Shown piece after piece: positions 24,089 to 32,287 of a stretch of 40,756 bases of DNA. The first letter of the stretch is position 1; every line of letters starts with the position of its first letter. The notes beneath the pieces were generated by a model, which had not been told where the DNA came from, did no database searches, and was given only the letters and a program-made list of their open reading frames with translations. The position numbers and the translations under genes were made by a program. This DNA is from an uncultured Collinsella sp. (lineage in GTDB: Bacteria; Actinomycetota; Coriobacteriia; Coriobacteriales; Coriobacteriaceae), in NCBI GenBank assembly GCA_900549655.1, contig UROZ01000006.1, positions 1-40,756 of the forward strand, written 5' to 3'.

Positions 24089-24200
24089 CCGGAAAATGCA
24101 TCCCGTTCTGGAGCCAAAAACTGGGCCGTAGTTTCCGCCAAGCATCCCATCCGGAAAGCGTGTCCCGTTCTGAGCGCCAAATCCGGGACGCAGTTTCCAC
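24089..24200. repeat. Two diverged direct repeats, 62-bp period
   Basis: Copies starting at 24089 and 24151 share CCGGAAA, TCCCGTTCTG, CCAAA and AGTTTCC in the same order. They lie in the non-coding gap between ATPase 3 and xdhD and read like an intergenic repeat family; no gene is seen in 24036-24307. Confidence 0.55.
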
Positions 24201-24307
24201 TCCAAACAAAGGGCCCCGGCTCGCGATGGAGCTGGGGCCAAAGGCGCAGCATATGCAGTTGGTGTTGAGCGCGAACAGCCCGTCAGCAATGCTGTCCGCA
24301 CCCTACC

Positions 24308-27085
24308 CTACCCGCGGCGACGGGCGCGGCTGTAGGGCGTATCCACCATGGGCAGATCTGGACGTAGTTTGCCGTCAAACGCGCGGTAGGCGTTCTGCAC
24401 GGCGGGCGCCGTGGGGATCGTTGCGATCTCGCCGATGCCCTTGCCGCCGTATGCCACGGGCAACAGCTCGTCCTTCTCCACGTAGATAGCGTGGATATCC
24501 GGAATCTCGGGTGCACGGAACAGCCCGAGCGTACCGTACCTTGCCTGGGGCACGCAGTCCTTGAGCGGCCAGTCCTCGGTAAGTGCGTAACCCATACCCA
24601 TGAGCACACCGCCTTCGATCTGACCCTGGATGGAGATGGGGTTGACCACCTTGCCGGAATCGTGCGCGGCGTAGACCTCGCTCACGCGGCCGTCATCATC
24701 CAGAATGACCACATGCGTGGCAAAGCCGTAGCAGATGTGGCTCTTGGGATTGGGAACGTCGGCGCCCAGTTTGTCGGTCGGCTCCAGGTACACGTAGCCA
24801 AACTCGCATCCCTCGAGCGCCTTGATGGCGGCCGCGGGATCCTGAGGGTGCATACCCTGGCCGGCGACGAGTTCCTGCGTGTGCAGCTGATAGGCGCGGC
24901 CGTCGTCATACTCGATCTTGACGCCGTCGCCATGCGCACTCACGGGAGCGGCGGGCGCAGACTTGCCGGCCTCGATATCAAGCATGGCATCGCGCAGCAG
25001 GAAGGCGGCACCGCGCACGGCCTCGCCGGTCACGACCGTCTGACGCGAGCCAGACGTGGTGCCGGAGTCGGGAGCGTTCTCGGTGGAGCACTCGCCGTTG
25101 GCGATGCAGCGAAGCGGCAGGCCGCATGCCTCGGCAACGTCTTGCAAAAAGACGGTGTTACAGCCCTGGCCAATGTCGGACGTGGCGGCATAGACCACGG
25201 CCGCGCCGTTCTCGATGCGAATCTTGCAGCGGCCGGCATCGGGCAGGCCCACGCCCACGCCGGCGTTCTTCATGGCGCAGGCAATGCCGGCGTGTCCGGG
25301 ATGCGCATAGTAGGCATCCTTGACCTCGAGCAGTGTCTCCTTCAGCGCCGTGGAGCAGTCGGCAATCTGACCGTTGGGCAAAACCTCGCCCGGCTCGATG
25401 GCGTTGCGGTAGCGAATCTCCCACGGATCCAGGCCGACCTTCTCGGCCAGCAGGTCGATTAGGCTCTCGAGCGCAAACTCGGACTGGCAGACGCCAAAGC
25501 CACGGTACGCGCCGGCGGGCGGGTTGTTGGTGTAGTAGCCATAACCGCGAATGTCGGTGTTCTGGTACTTGTAGGGGCCGACAGCATGCGTGCAAGCGCG
25601 CTCGAGCACCGGGCCGCACAGCGACGCGTAGGCGCCGGTGTCAAAGTTGATCTCGCAATCCAGGCCGGTAAAGTTGCCCTCGGCGTCGCAACCCAGCGTA
25701 AAGGTACCGTCCATGGCATGACGCTTGGGATGGAACGCGAGCGACTCGGCACGCGTGAGCTTGCACTTCACAGGACGCTGGAACTTATAGGCAGCGAGCG
25801 CGGCCAGATGCTGAATGGACACGTCCTCCTTGCCGCCAAAGCCGCCACCCACGAGCATGGTCTCTACAACCACGCGCTCGGGTTCGCTATCCCAGCCAAA
25901 CATATGGGCACACTCTTTGCGCGTGTCGTAGGCACCCTGGTCGGTCGACTGCACCTTGACGCCGTTCTTGTACGGGAAGGCAACGGCGCACTCGGGCTCC
26001 AAGAAGGCATGCTCGGTAAAGGGCGTGGTAAAGCGCTGCGTCACGGTAAACGCGCTCTCTGCCAGCGCCTTGGCGGCGTCGCCGCGCGTCACATGACGGC
26101 TCTGGCACACGTTGTCCTTGAGCTCCACCGTGTTGCCAAAGGCAAAGAAGCTGTCGTGCAGGCGCGGGGCGTCGGCGGCCTTGGCCTCGGCGATATTGCG
26201 CACGGGCTCCAGCGGCTCGTAATCAATCTTTACGAGCTTCTTGGCCTTCTCGAGCGTCGCCTCGTCCTCGGCAACCACCAGCACGATGGCGTCACCCACG
26301 CAGCGGGTGATATCGCCCGCCGCGATCATGACGTCCCAGTCCTGGATAAGGTGGCCGACCTGGTTGACCGGCACGTCCTCGGCGCGCAGGATGCCCACCA
26401 CACCGGGCAGGGCCTCGGCCTTGGAGGTGTCGATGGAGAGCACGCGGGCGCGCGGATACTTGGAGCGCACGGCGCTGGCGTAGGTCAGGCCCGGCTGATC
26501 GAGCTCGTCGATGTCGTCGGGATACTTGCCCTCACCGAGCACCTTCTTGCGCACGTCGATGCGGAAGGCGCGCTTGCCCACGCCGTAGTCGTCGCCGCGC
26601 TCCAAATCCTCGTCGATCTGCTTTTCGCCACGGAGCACCGCAGCTGCCAGCGAAATGCCCTCGATAATCTTTTTGTAGCCGGTGCAGCGGCAGACATTGC
26701 CACGGATGGCGTACTTGATCTGCTCCTCGGTGGGCTCGGGGTCCTCGGCGATCAGCGCTGCACCCGCCATGACCATGCCGGGGATGCAAAAACCGCACTG
26801 CACGGCGCCCACGGCGCCAAAGGCGTACACAAAGGCCTCGCGCACGTCCTCGGGCAGGCCCTCGACGGTCACGATGTTACGGCCGGCGGCAAGAGCAGTG
26901 GTCAGTACGCACGCCTTGACGGCCGCACCGTCCACATGGATGGTGCAGGTGCCGCAGGCGCCCTCGGAGCAGCCGTCCTTGGCGGAGTGAATGTGCAGGT
27001 CGTCGCGCAGATAGCGCAGCAGTGGTTTATTCTCCGTCGTCGTGTGCTCGACACCGTTAACGGTAAAAGTGAATTCCTGTGCCAT
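24308..27085 (-). CDS. xdhD: XdhD-type molybdenum hydroxylase (purine hydroxylase/reductase)
   Basis: A 925-residue xanthine-oxidase-family enzyme fusing the iron-sulphur and molybdopterin parts and lacking an FAD domain, like E. coli XdhD (about 956). The N-terminus binds two [2Fe-2S] clusters: Cys39, 44, 47 and 59, then Cys97, 100, 132 and 134. The molybdopterin domains run from about 165 to the end, with AYRGFG and the catalytic Glu886 in GKGIGE. AAGGGA precedes the ATG. With no FAD domain, electrons must come from or go to partners, probably the polyferredoxin and YgfK encoded immediately upstream. It likely acts on xanthine, hypoxanthine or urate. No in-frame TGA codon is evident. Confidence 0.92.
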   Translation of the reverse strand: MAQEFTFTVNGVEHTTTENKPLLRYLRDDLHIHSAKDGCSEGACGTCTIHVDGAAVKACVLTTALAAGRNIVTVEGLPEDVREAFVYAFGAVGAVQCGFCIPGMVMAGAALIAEDPEPTEEQIKYAIRGNVCRCTGYKKIIEGISLAAAVLRGEKQIDEDLERGDDYGVGKRAFRIDVRKKVLGEGKYPDDIDELDQPGLTYASAVRSKYPRARVLSIDTSKAEALPGVVGILRAEDVPVNQVGHLIQDWDVMIAAGDITRCVGDAIVLVVAEDEATLEKAKKLVKIDYEPLEPVRNIAEAKAADAPRLHDSFFAFGNTVELKDNVCQSRHVTRGDAAKALAESAFTVTQRFTTPFTEHAFLEPECAVAFPYKNGVKVQSTDQGAYDTRKECAHMFGWDSEPERVVVETMLVGGGFGGKEDVSIQHLAALAAYKFQRPVKCKLTRAESLAFHPKRHAMDGTFTLGCDAEGNFTGLDCEINFDTGAYASLCGPVLERACTHAVGPYKYQNTDIRGYGYYTNNPPAGAYRGFGVCQSEFALESLIDLLAEKVGLDPWEIRYRNAIEPGEVLPNGQIADCSTALKETLLEVKDAYYAHPGHAGIACAMKNAGVGVGLPDAGRCKIRIENGAAVVYAATSDIGQGCNTVFLQDVAEACGLPLRCIANGECSTENAPDSGTTSGSRQTVVTGEAVRGAAFLLRDAMLDIEAGKSAPAAPVSAHGDGVKIEYDDGRAYQLHTQELVAGQGMHPQDPAAAIKALEGCEFGYVYLEPTDKLGADVPNPKSHICYGFATHVVILDDDGRVSEVYAAHDSGKVVNPISIQGQIEGGVLMGMGYALTEDWPLKDCVPQARYGTLGLFRAPEIPDIHAIYVEKDELLPVAYGGKGIGEIATIPTAPAVQNAYRAFDGKLRPDLPMVDTPYSRARRRG

Positions 27086-27097
27086 GGTGATTCCCTT

Positions 27098-27577
27098 CTA
27101 CACGCCGGCGGCGATGCCGGTGCGGTCGTGGATGGCGCCATGCGGGCAGACGACGGCGCACATGCCGCACGACAGGCAGTCCACGCCGTCGATATGGGCG
27201 CAGTTGTCCTCGATGCGGATAGCGCCGGCAGGGCACTTTTTGGCGCACATACCGCAACCGATACAGCTCGTGTCGCAGACCTTGCGCGCAATGGCACCCT
27301 TATCGGTGTTGTTGCAGCGCACCAGAATGTTCTGGTAGCCGGGGACGAAGGCAATCACGCGCTGCGGGCACGCCACGCCGCACAGGCCACAGCCCGTGCA
27401 CTTGGAGCGGTCCACGCGGGCGATGCCATCGACCAGCGCAATGGCGCCGTGGGGGCAGGCCGTGACGCAGGCGCCACAGCCAATGCAGCCTTCGCTGCAG
27501 CGGGCATCGCCGCCTGCGGAGGCGCAACCGCTTCCGCAGGCAACGTAGGCCACGTTATGTTGAATGGATTTGGCCAT
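27098..27577 (-). CDS. Polyferredoxin with four 4Fe-4S motifs
   Basis: A 159-residue electron carrier with four CxxCxxCxxxCP motifs (CIGCGACVTACP, CTGCGLCGVACP, CIGCGMCAKKCP, CLSCGMCAVVCP), enough for four [4Fe-4S] clusters, plus extra Cys near the N-terminus (ACGSGCASAGGDARC) as in RnfB-like proteins. There is no signal peptide. It lies 11 nt after ygfK and 12 nt before xdhD in one operon. It most likely passes electrons between YgfK and the FAD-less XdhD; E. coli has ferredoxin-like YgfS in the equivalent place. Confidence 0.88.
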   Translation of the reverse strand: MAKSIQHNVAYVACGSGCASAGGDARCSEGCIGCGACVTACPHGAIALVDGIARVDRSKCTGCGLCGVACPQRVIAFVPGYQNILVRCNNTDKGAIARKVCDTSCIGCGMCAKKCPAGAIRIEDNCAHIDGVDCLSCGMCAVVCPHGAIHDRTGIAAGV

Positions 27578-27588
27578 AAGAGACTCGC

Positions 27589-30588
27589 CTATTTCTTAAG
27601 AAGGTACGAATAGTTGTCGCGCACAGCCCTGATGGTCAGGCGGACGGCCTCGGGAAGACCGGTGTTGACGGCATCGACCGAGACGGTGCGGACCGTGCCG
27701 GCGACGCGAACCTTAAAGTGGTCCTCGTCCACGGCCAGGAAGCCCTCGTTCTCGGAGTTCTCCATGTCCTCCTCGCTCCAGAACAGGGTGAGCTTGTCCT
27801 TGTAGGGACGACCCTCCTGGTAAGGGCAGAACACGGCGCAGTTGCCGCACTCGTTGCACATGCCGTCGACATGGACGACCTGATGCTTGGCCAGGCCCGG
27901 CACCTTAATTGCCACGTTGGCGCGGTTGGGGCACACGTCGCAGCAGACCTCGCACACCGAGCCGCAGCCCAGGCAGCGGGTCTTGGTGCAGTTGCGCTTG
28001 TCGCGGCACAGCGACCCCTTGCGCTCGTAGCAGGTGTCCTCGCGGCCGGCCTGAGCATTCTGGTCGGCGTACTTGTTAAAGTCCACGCCGGCGATGGCAC
28101 GGGCAACCTCGGCGGCATCGGCGATGGCCTCGACCACGGTGGCAGGACCGCGACGGCAGTCACCGGCAGCCCAAACGCCCTCGACGCCGGTGGAGGTGGC
28201 GGCAAGACGGCCGCGACGGTCGTGCTCGACGCCCGCGGCATCGTACAGGCTGGCATCGATGCCCTCGCCCACGGCGCAGATCACCGTGGTGGCGGGAAGC
28301 TCGACGGTCTCGCCCGTGGCGACGGGGCTGCGACGGCCGCTTGCATCCGGCTCGCCAAGCTCCATAACATCGCAGGTCAGCACGGCGCCGTTGAACGCCT
28401 TGGGCGCCAGCAACTCGCAGAACTCAACGCCGTCGGTAAGAGCAAGATCGAGCTCTTCCTCGTCGGCGGGCATCTGCTTCTTGGTGCGGCGATACACCAG
28501 GCGCACGTTCTTCACGCCAGCAAGGCGCTTGGCCACGCGGGCCGCGTCCATGGCGGTGTTGCCAGCGCCAATGACCACGACGTCCTCGCCCAGCTCGAGC
28601 TTCTCGCCCTTCTTGGCGGCCTCGAGGAACTCCAGCACGTCGAGCTCGGCGCCCTCGCCCAGGCCCGCAGAGCCGGGCATCCAGGCACCGGTGGCCACGA
28701 CCACGTCGGTAAAGCCCTGGGCCTTGAGCTCGTCAATGGAATCAACGCGAGCGTTGAGCTGCACCTTGGCGCCAAAGGCCAGGCAGAGCTCGGCATCGTG
28801 GGAGATATCGTCGCTCGCGATGCGGAACTCGGGAATCACGTGACGGACCACGCCACCGAGCGAATCGCGGGCCTCAAAGATGGTGACGGGCACGCCGGCG
28901 CGCGTCAGGAAGAATGCCGTCGCCAGGCCGGCCGGGCCGCCGCCGATAACGGCAACGTTGCGCTCGCCGTCGTTGGCGATAGCCTGGGCACGCAGCTTGG
29001 GTAGCACGGCGGTCATGGCCTCGCGGGCGGCCTTGAGCTTGCTGGCGCGAATCTGGGCGCCCTCGGGCTCGTAGAACGCACGCTCGCAGGCACGACCGCA
29101 AGGATGCGGGCAGATGGTGCCGGTGATGAACGGCAGGGCGTTGCGCTCGATGATGATGTTGAGTGCGTCCTCGTAGCGGCCCTCGTCAACAGCCGCCAGG
29201 TAGGCGGGAATATCCTGCTGGATGGGGCAGCTCGTGCGGCACGGCGTGGTAAAGCAGTCGGAAAGCGGGCTCTTGCCGGCGACCTTGCGGTCGGGCAGCG
29301 GGCGCAGCGGCTTCTTGTAGAGCGGGTTGGTGAGCGAGTCGGTCTGGATCGCAGTCACGGCCTCGAGAGAGACGCCCGCGAACGGCTTGCCATCCAGGTC
29401 GGTAAACTCGCCAGCCATCTGGCTAAAGCGCTCGTAGCCACCAGGCTTGAGTACGTCGGTCGCCAGGGTGACGGGCCAAATGCCGGCATCGTACAGGGCG
29501 CGGATGTTGTAGACCGTAGCACCGCCAGAGTAGCTAATGCGCAGCTTGCCATCGAACTGCTCGGTAATGCGACGGGCGGCCTCGATGGTCAGCGAGAACA
29601 GCGAACGGCCGGACATGTACATCTCGGTGGAGGGCAGCTCGTCCCTGGTCACGTCGACGGGGAACGTGTTGGTCAGCTTGACGCCAAACTCCAGGCCGCG
29701 CTCGGCACACAGGGCAATCAGACGCTCAAACATGGGCACAGCGTCGACCCACTGCAGATCCTCGCGGAAGTGCGTGTCATCGAAGACGATGTAGTCGAAG
29801 CCCAGCTCGTTGAGGCGCTGGCGAGCAAACTCATAGCCCAGCAGCGTGGGGTTGCACTTGATGTAGGTGTTGAGACCCTTCTCGGTAATCAGATAGGTCG
29901 CGATGCGCTCGATCTCCGCCGGCGGGCAGCCATGCAGCGTGGACTCGGTAATGGAGTTGGAGACGCGCGCCGGGATGGACTCGACAAACGCGGCATCGAC
30001 ATTCTCAAACTTGTCCAGGTTAGCGAGCGCCCACGTGCGGCACTCGTTCCAAACCTCGGAGCCGCTGGCGTCCTTCATGCCCTCAATGTACGCATCGACC
30101 TTGGGGCTCTTGATGCCCTCGAGGTCATAACCCACGGACATGTTGAAGACAAAACCATCCGGGCTGCCCAGGCCGTACTCGCGAGCGATCAGGTGGCAGG
30201 CAAACCATGCCTTCACGTACTCGGCAAAGGCCTGCGGAACCTCGAGCTCGGTCGACCACTCGCAGTTGTAGCACTCGTCCTGCGCCACGATGCAGGGCTT
30301 GTTCACACACTTGGAGAGCTCCTCGCCGTCCATAACCTGAACGGTCTTGAGCTCAAAGAAGCGGGAACCGGCCACGTAGGATGCCACGATGTTCTGGGCA
30401 AGCTGTGTGTTGGGGCCAGCGGCCGGGCCAAACGGAGTCTCGATGCGCTCGTCAAAAATGGGAAGCGCGCCCTCCTGGTTGGTCGTGACCATCTTGCGCA
30501 CGCCAAAGATGGCGCCCTGAGTCTTGTGCTCCTCGATGATCCAGTTCATCAGCTGCGAAAACGGGATCGGCCTCATGATGTCGCTCAT
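27589..30588 (-). CDS. ygfK: YgfK-type flavin/Fe-S oxidoreductase subunit
   Basis: A 999-residue protein near the length of E. coli YgfK (about 1030). Residues 1-440 are a TIM-barrel-like region; 440-510 carry a GltD-type Cys cluster (CFTTPCRTSCPIQQD, CPHPCGRACE). Residues 545-830 are a two-dinucleotide-binding domain with FAD motif GGGPAG (549-554), NAD(P) motif GAGNTA (674-679) and GVWAAGD (803-809). C-terminal 4Fe-4S motifs lie at 872-886 and 911-921. The start was set at 30588, preceded by AGAGGAG; an upstream frame extension is Arg-rich and unlikely. It was first labelled a selenate reductase subunit; its context here supports purine redox chemistry with XdhD, feeding or taking NAD(P)H electrons. 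Confidence 0.92.
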   Translation of the reverse strand: MSDIMRPIPFSQLMNWIIEEHKTQGAIFGVRKMVTTNQEGALPIFDERIETPFGPAAGPNTQLAQNIVASYVAGSRFFELKTVQVMDGEELSKCVNKPCIVAQDECYNCEWSTELEVPQAFAEYVKAWFACHLIAREYGLGSPDGFVFNMSVGYDLEGIKSPKVDAYIEGMKDASGSEVWNECRTWALANLDKFENVDAAFVESIPARVSNSITESTLHGCPPAEIERIATYLITEKGLNTYIKCNPTLLGYEFARQRLNELGFDYIVFDDTHFREDLQWVDAVPMFERLIALCAERGLEFGVKLTNTFPVDVTRDELPSTEMYMSGRSLFSLTIEAARRITEQFDGKLRISYSGGATVYNIRALYDAGIWPVTLATDVLKPGGYERFSQMAGEFTDLDGKPFAGVSLEAVTAIQTDSLTNPLYKKPLRPLPDRKVAGKSPLSDCFTTPCRTSCPIQQDIPAYLAAVDEGRYEDALNIIIERNALPFITGTICPHPCGRACERAFYEPEGAQIRASKLKAAREAMTAVLPKLRAQAIANDGERNVAVIGGGPAGLATAFFLTRAGVPVTIFEARDSLGGVVRHVIPEFRIASDDISHDAELCLAFGAKVQLNARVDSIDELKAQGFTDVVVATGAWMPGSAGLGEGAELDVLEFLEAAKKGEKLELGEDVVVIGAGNTAMDAARVAKRLAGVKNVRLVYRRTKKQMPADEEELDLALTDGVEFCELLAPKAFNGAVLTCDVMELGEPDASGRRSPVATGETVELPATTVICAVGEGIDASLYDAAGVEHDRRGRLAATSTGVEGVWAAGDCRRGPATVVEAIADAAEVARAIAGVDFNKYADQNAQAGREDTCYERKGSLCRDKRNCTKTRCLGCGSVCEVCCDVCPNRANVAIKVPGLAKHQVVHVDGMCNECGNCAVFCPYQEGRPYKDKLTLFWSEEDMENSENEGFLAVDEDHFKVRVAGTVRTVSVDAVNTGLPEAVRLTIRAVRDNYSYLLKK

Positions 30589-30687
30589 AATGAGCTCCTC
30601 TCTGTAACGCCCGGCGAGACCGCGCGGCGGGCGCAAATACGGTGTAGCGCTAGCACAGCGCCGGCGACCCCGCGGAGGCCGCCTATA

Positions 30688-30721
30688 CGCGCGCCGGATG
30701 CGGCGAAACATCCGACGCGCG
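30688..30721 (-). other. Intercistronic stem-loop between ssnA and ygfK
   Basis: A 12-bp stem, CGCGCGTCGGAT and ATCCGGCGCGCG on the minus strand, with a 10-nt loop. Its only non-Watson-Crick pair is U-G, and only when read on the coding (minus) strand. No U-tract follows, so it is probably an mRNA processing or stability element. Confidence 0.5.
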
Positions 30722-30736
30722 TGAATCTACTTGTAA

Positions 30737-32092
30737 TTAGTAGGCGCGATCGTTGAGCGTGCTCCAGAGCTTCTTGGACTCAGCCATGGTCCACGCGTTG
30801 ATCTTTTCCTCATCAATCCCAACGAACTCGCGATCCTTGTACAGGACGCGGCCGTTGATGATGGTGGTGCGGCAGTTTTTGCCCATCATGCCAAAGAGCA
30901 TGTGGCCGTCGATGTTCTCCTCGCTCAGCGGCGTAAAGGGCTTGTAGTCCATAACGATAACGTCGGCGGCAGCGCCGGCCTCGAGCACACCGAGCTTGCG
31001 ATCGAAGTACTTGCTCGCCATCTTGGCGTTGTTCTCGAACAGCATGGTCATGGCCTCGCACCAGCCCACGTTGGGCATGGCGGCGTTGTGGCGCTGAATG
31101 ATCAGGAAGACCTTAAGGCTCTCGAGCATATCGTGGGTGTAGGCGTCGGTGCCCATGCACACGGGGATACCGCGGCGGAAGAACTCGAGCACGGGGGCGC
31201 AGCCCACGGCGTTGCCCATATTGGATTCGGGGTTGTTGACGAGCCAGGTGCCGGACTCCTTGACGATATCCATCTCGGCAGGCGTCACGTGGATGCAGTG
31301 GCCGAGCATGGTGTCGGGACCCAGCAGGTTGTGCTGCAGCAGGCGCTCGACGGGGCTGATACCACCGCGGTTGAGGCGGGAATCCCACACGTCGTTCATG
31401 CCCTCGCACACGTGGATGTGGAAGCCGGTCAGGCCGTTGTTGGCCTCGGCCATCTTATCCATGGTCTCGTCCGAAAGCGTAAAGGTAGCATGTCCGCCAA
31501 ACATGGCGGCGATCATGTGGTTGTCGTTATCGCGACGCTCTTTGGCGGCCCACTGGGCAAATTCGGCGTTCTCGGCAATGGCCTGGTCGCATTTTTCCTG
31601 GCCACGGCGATCGGAGACCTCGTAGCACAGGCACGAACGCATGCCCAGCTCCTGAGCTGCATCCTTAATGGTAAAGAGGCTTCCCGGGATCTCGCAGAAG
31701 CTCGCATGGTGATCGAAAATCGTGGTGACGCCATCGCGGATAGAGTCCAAAATCGTGGCATAGGCGCTGGCCTTGGTGCCGTCGAGCGTCAGGTTGTCGT
31801 CGATCTTCCACCACTGCTGCTCGAGATTCTCCAGGAAGTTGGTGGGGTTGCAGCCCTTAATGGCAAGGCCGCGGGCCAGACCCGAGTAGATGTGGGTGTG
31901 GCAGTTGATGAGTCCGGGCATGATGAGGTTGCCCCGGGCATCGACGTACTCGGCATCCGGGTACTTGGCCTTGAGCTCGCGCTCGGGGCCCACTTCGACG
32001 ATCGTATCTCCGTCAATGGCGACCGCACCGTTTGGAATGAACGGGGTCTGAGCGTTGCGGGTAAAGACGGAACCGTTAGCGACCAGAAGCAT
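30737..32092 (-). CDS. ssnA: Putative aminohydrolase SsnA
   Basis: A 451-residue metal-dependent amidohydrolase (E. coli SsnA about 442). Metal ligands are evident: His65 and His67 in NCHTHIYSG, a mid-protein His in GFHIHVCEG, GHCIHVTPAE and a C-terminal Asp in MGTDAYTHD. The fold and residues resemble guanine deaminase-type enzymes. It probably deaminates or hydrolyses a purine-derived ring intermediate. The start at 32092 is preceded by AAGGGAG with 6-nt spacing; an upstream in-frame ATG at 32110 lacks a site. It lies between the permease and ygfK in the right purine arm. Confidence 0.92.
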   Translation of the reverse strand: MLLVANGSVFTRNAQTPFIPNGAVAIDGDTIVEVGPERELKAKYPDAEYVDARGNLIMPGLINCHTHIYSGLARGLAIKGCNPTNFLENLEQQWWKIDDNLTLDGTKASAYATILDSIRDGVTTIFDHHASFCEIPGSLFTIKDAAQELGMRSCLCYEVSDRRGQEKCDQAIAENAEFAQWAAKERRDNDNHMIAAMFGGHATFTLSDETMDKMAEANNGLTGFHIHVCEGMNDVWDSRLNRGGISPVERLLQHNLLGPDTMLGHCIHVTPAEMDIVKESGTWLVNNPESNMGNAVGCAPVLEFFRRGIPVCMGTDAYTHDMLESLKVFLIIQRHNAAMPNVGWCEAMTMLFENNAKMASKYFDRKLGVLEAGAAADVIVMDYKPFTPLSEENIDGHMLFGMMGKNCRTTIINGRVLYKDREFVGIDEEKINAWTMAESKKLWSTLNDRAY

Positions 32093-32240
32093 GGATGCTC
32101 CCTTCAACATCAGAGGCGGGGTTTGACACCTCTGACATGGCGGAGTGCGAAGCGCCGGCCTACACCGGAAACGGGCCCTCTCCCGTCAACGCTTCACCAA
32201 AGGGACAAACCCTTTGAAGTGCGGCTTGGCGCCGCATGGC

Positions 32241-32270
32241 GTCGGCGGACGAGGCGATACGTCCGCCGAC
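32241..32270 (-). other. Intercistronic stem-loop between the permease and ssnA
   Basis: A perfect 11-bp inverted repeat, GTCGGCGGACG and CGTCCGCCGAC, with an 8-nt loop, 17 nt past the permease stop; a smaller GCGGC/GCCGC stem adjoins it at 32221-32235. No U-run is present. Confidence 0.5.
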
Positions 32271-32287
32271 GAATAGCACCGAATTGG

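Noticed and set aside
24308..30588. Dedicated selenate reductase with selenocysteine
   Set aside because: Selenate reductase is an old label for YgfK/XdhD; no in-frame TGA or selenium genes are seen here and the context fits purine metabolism.
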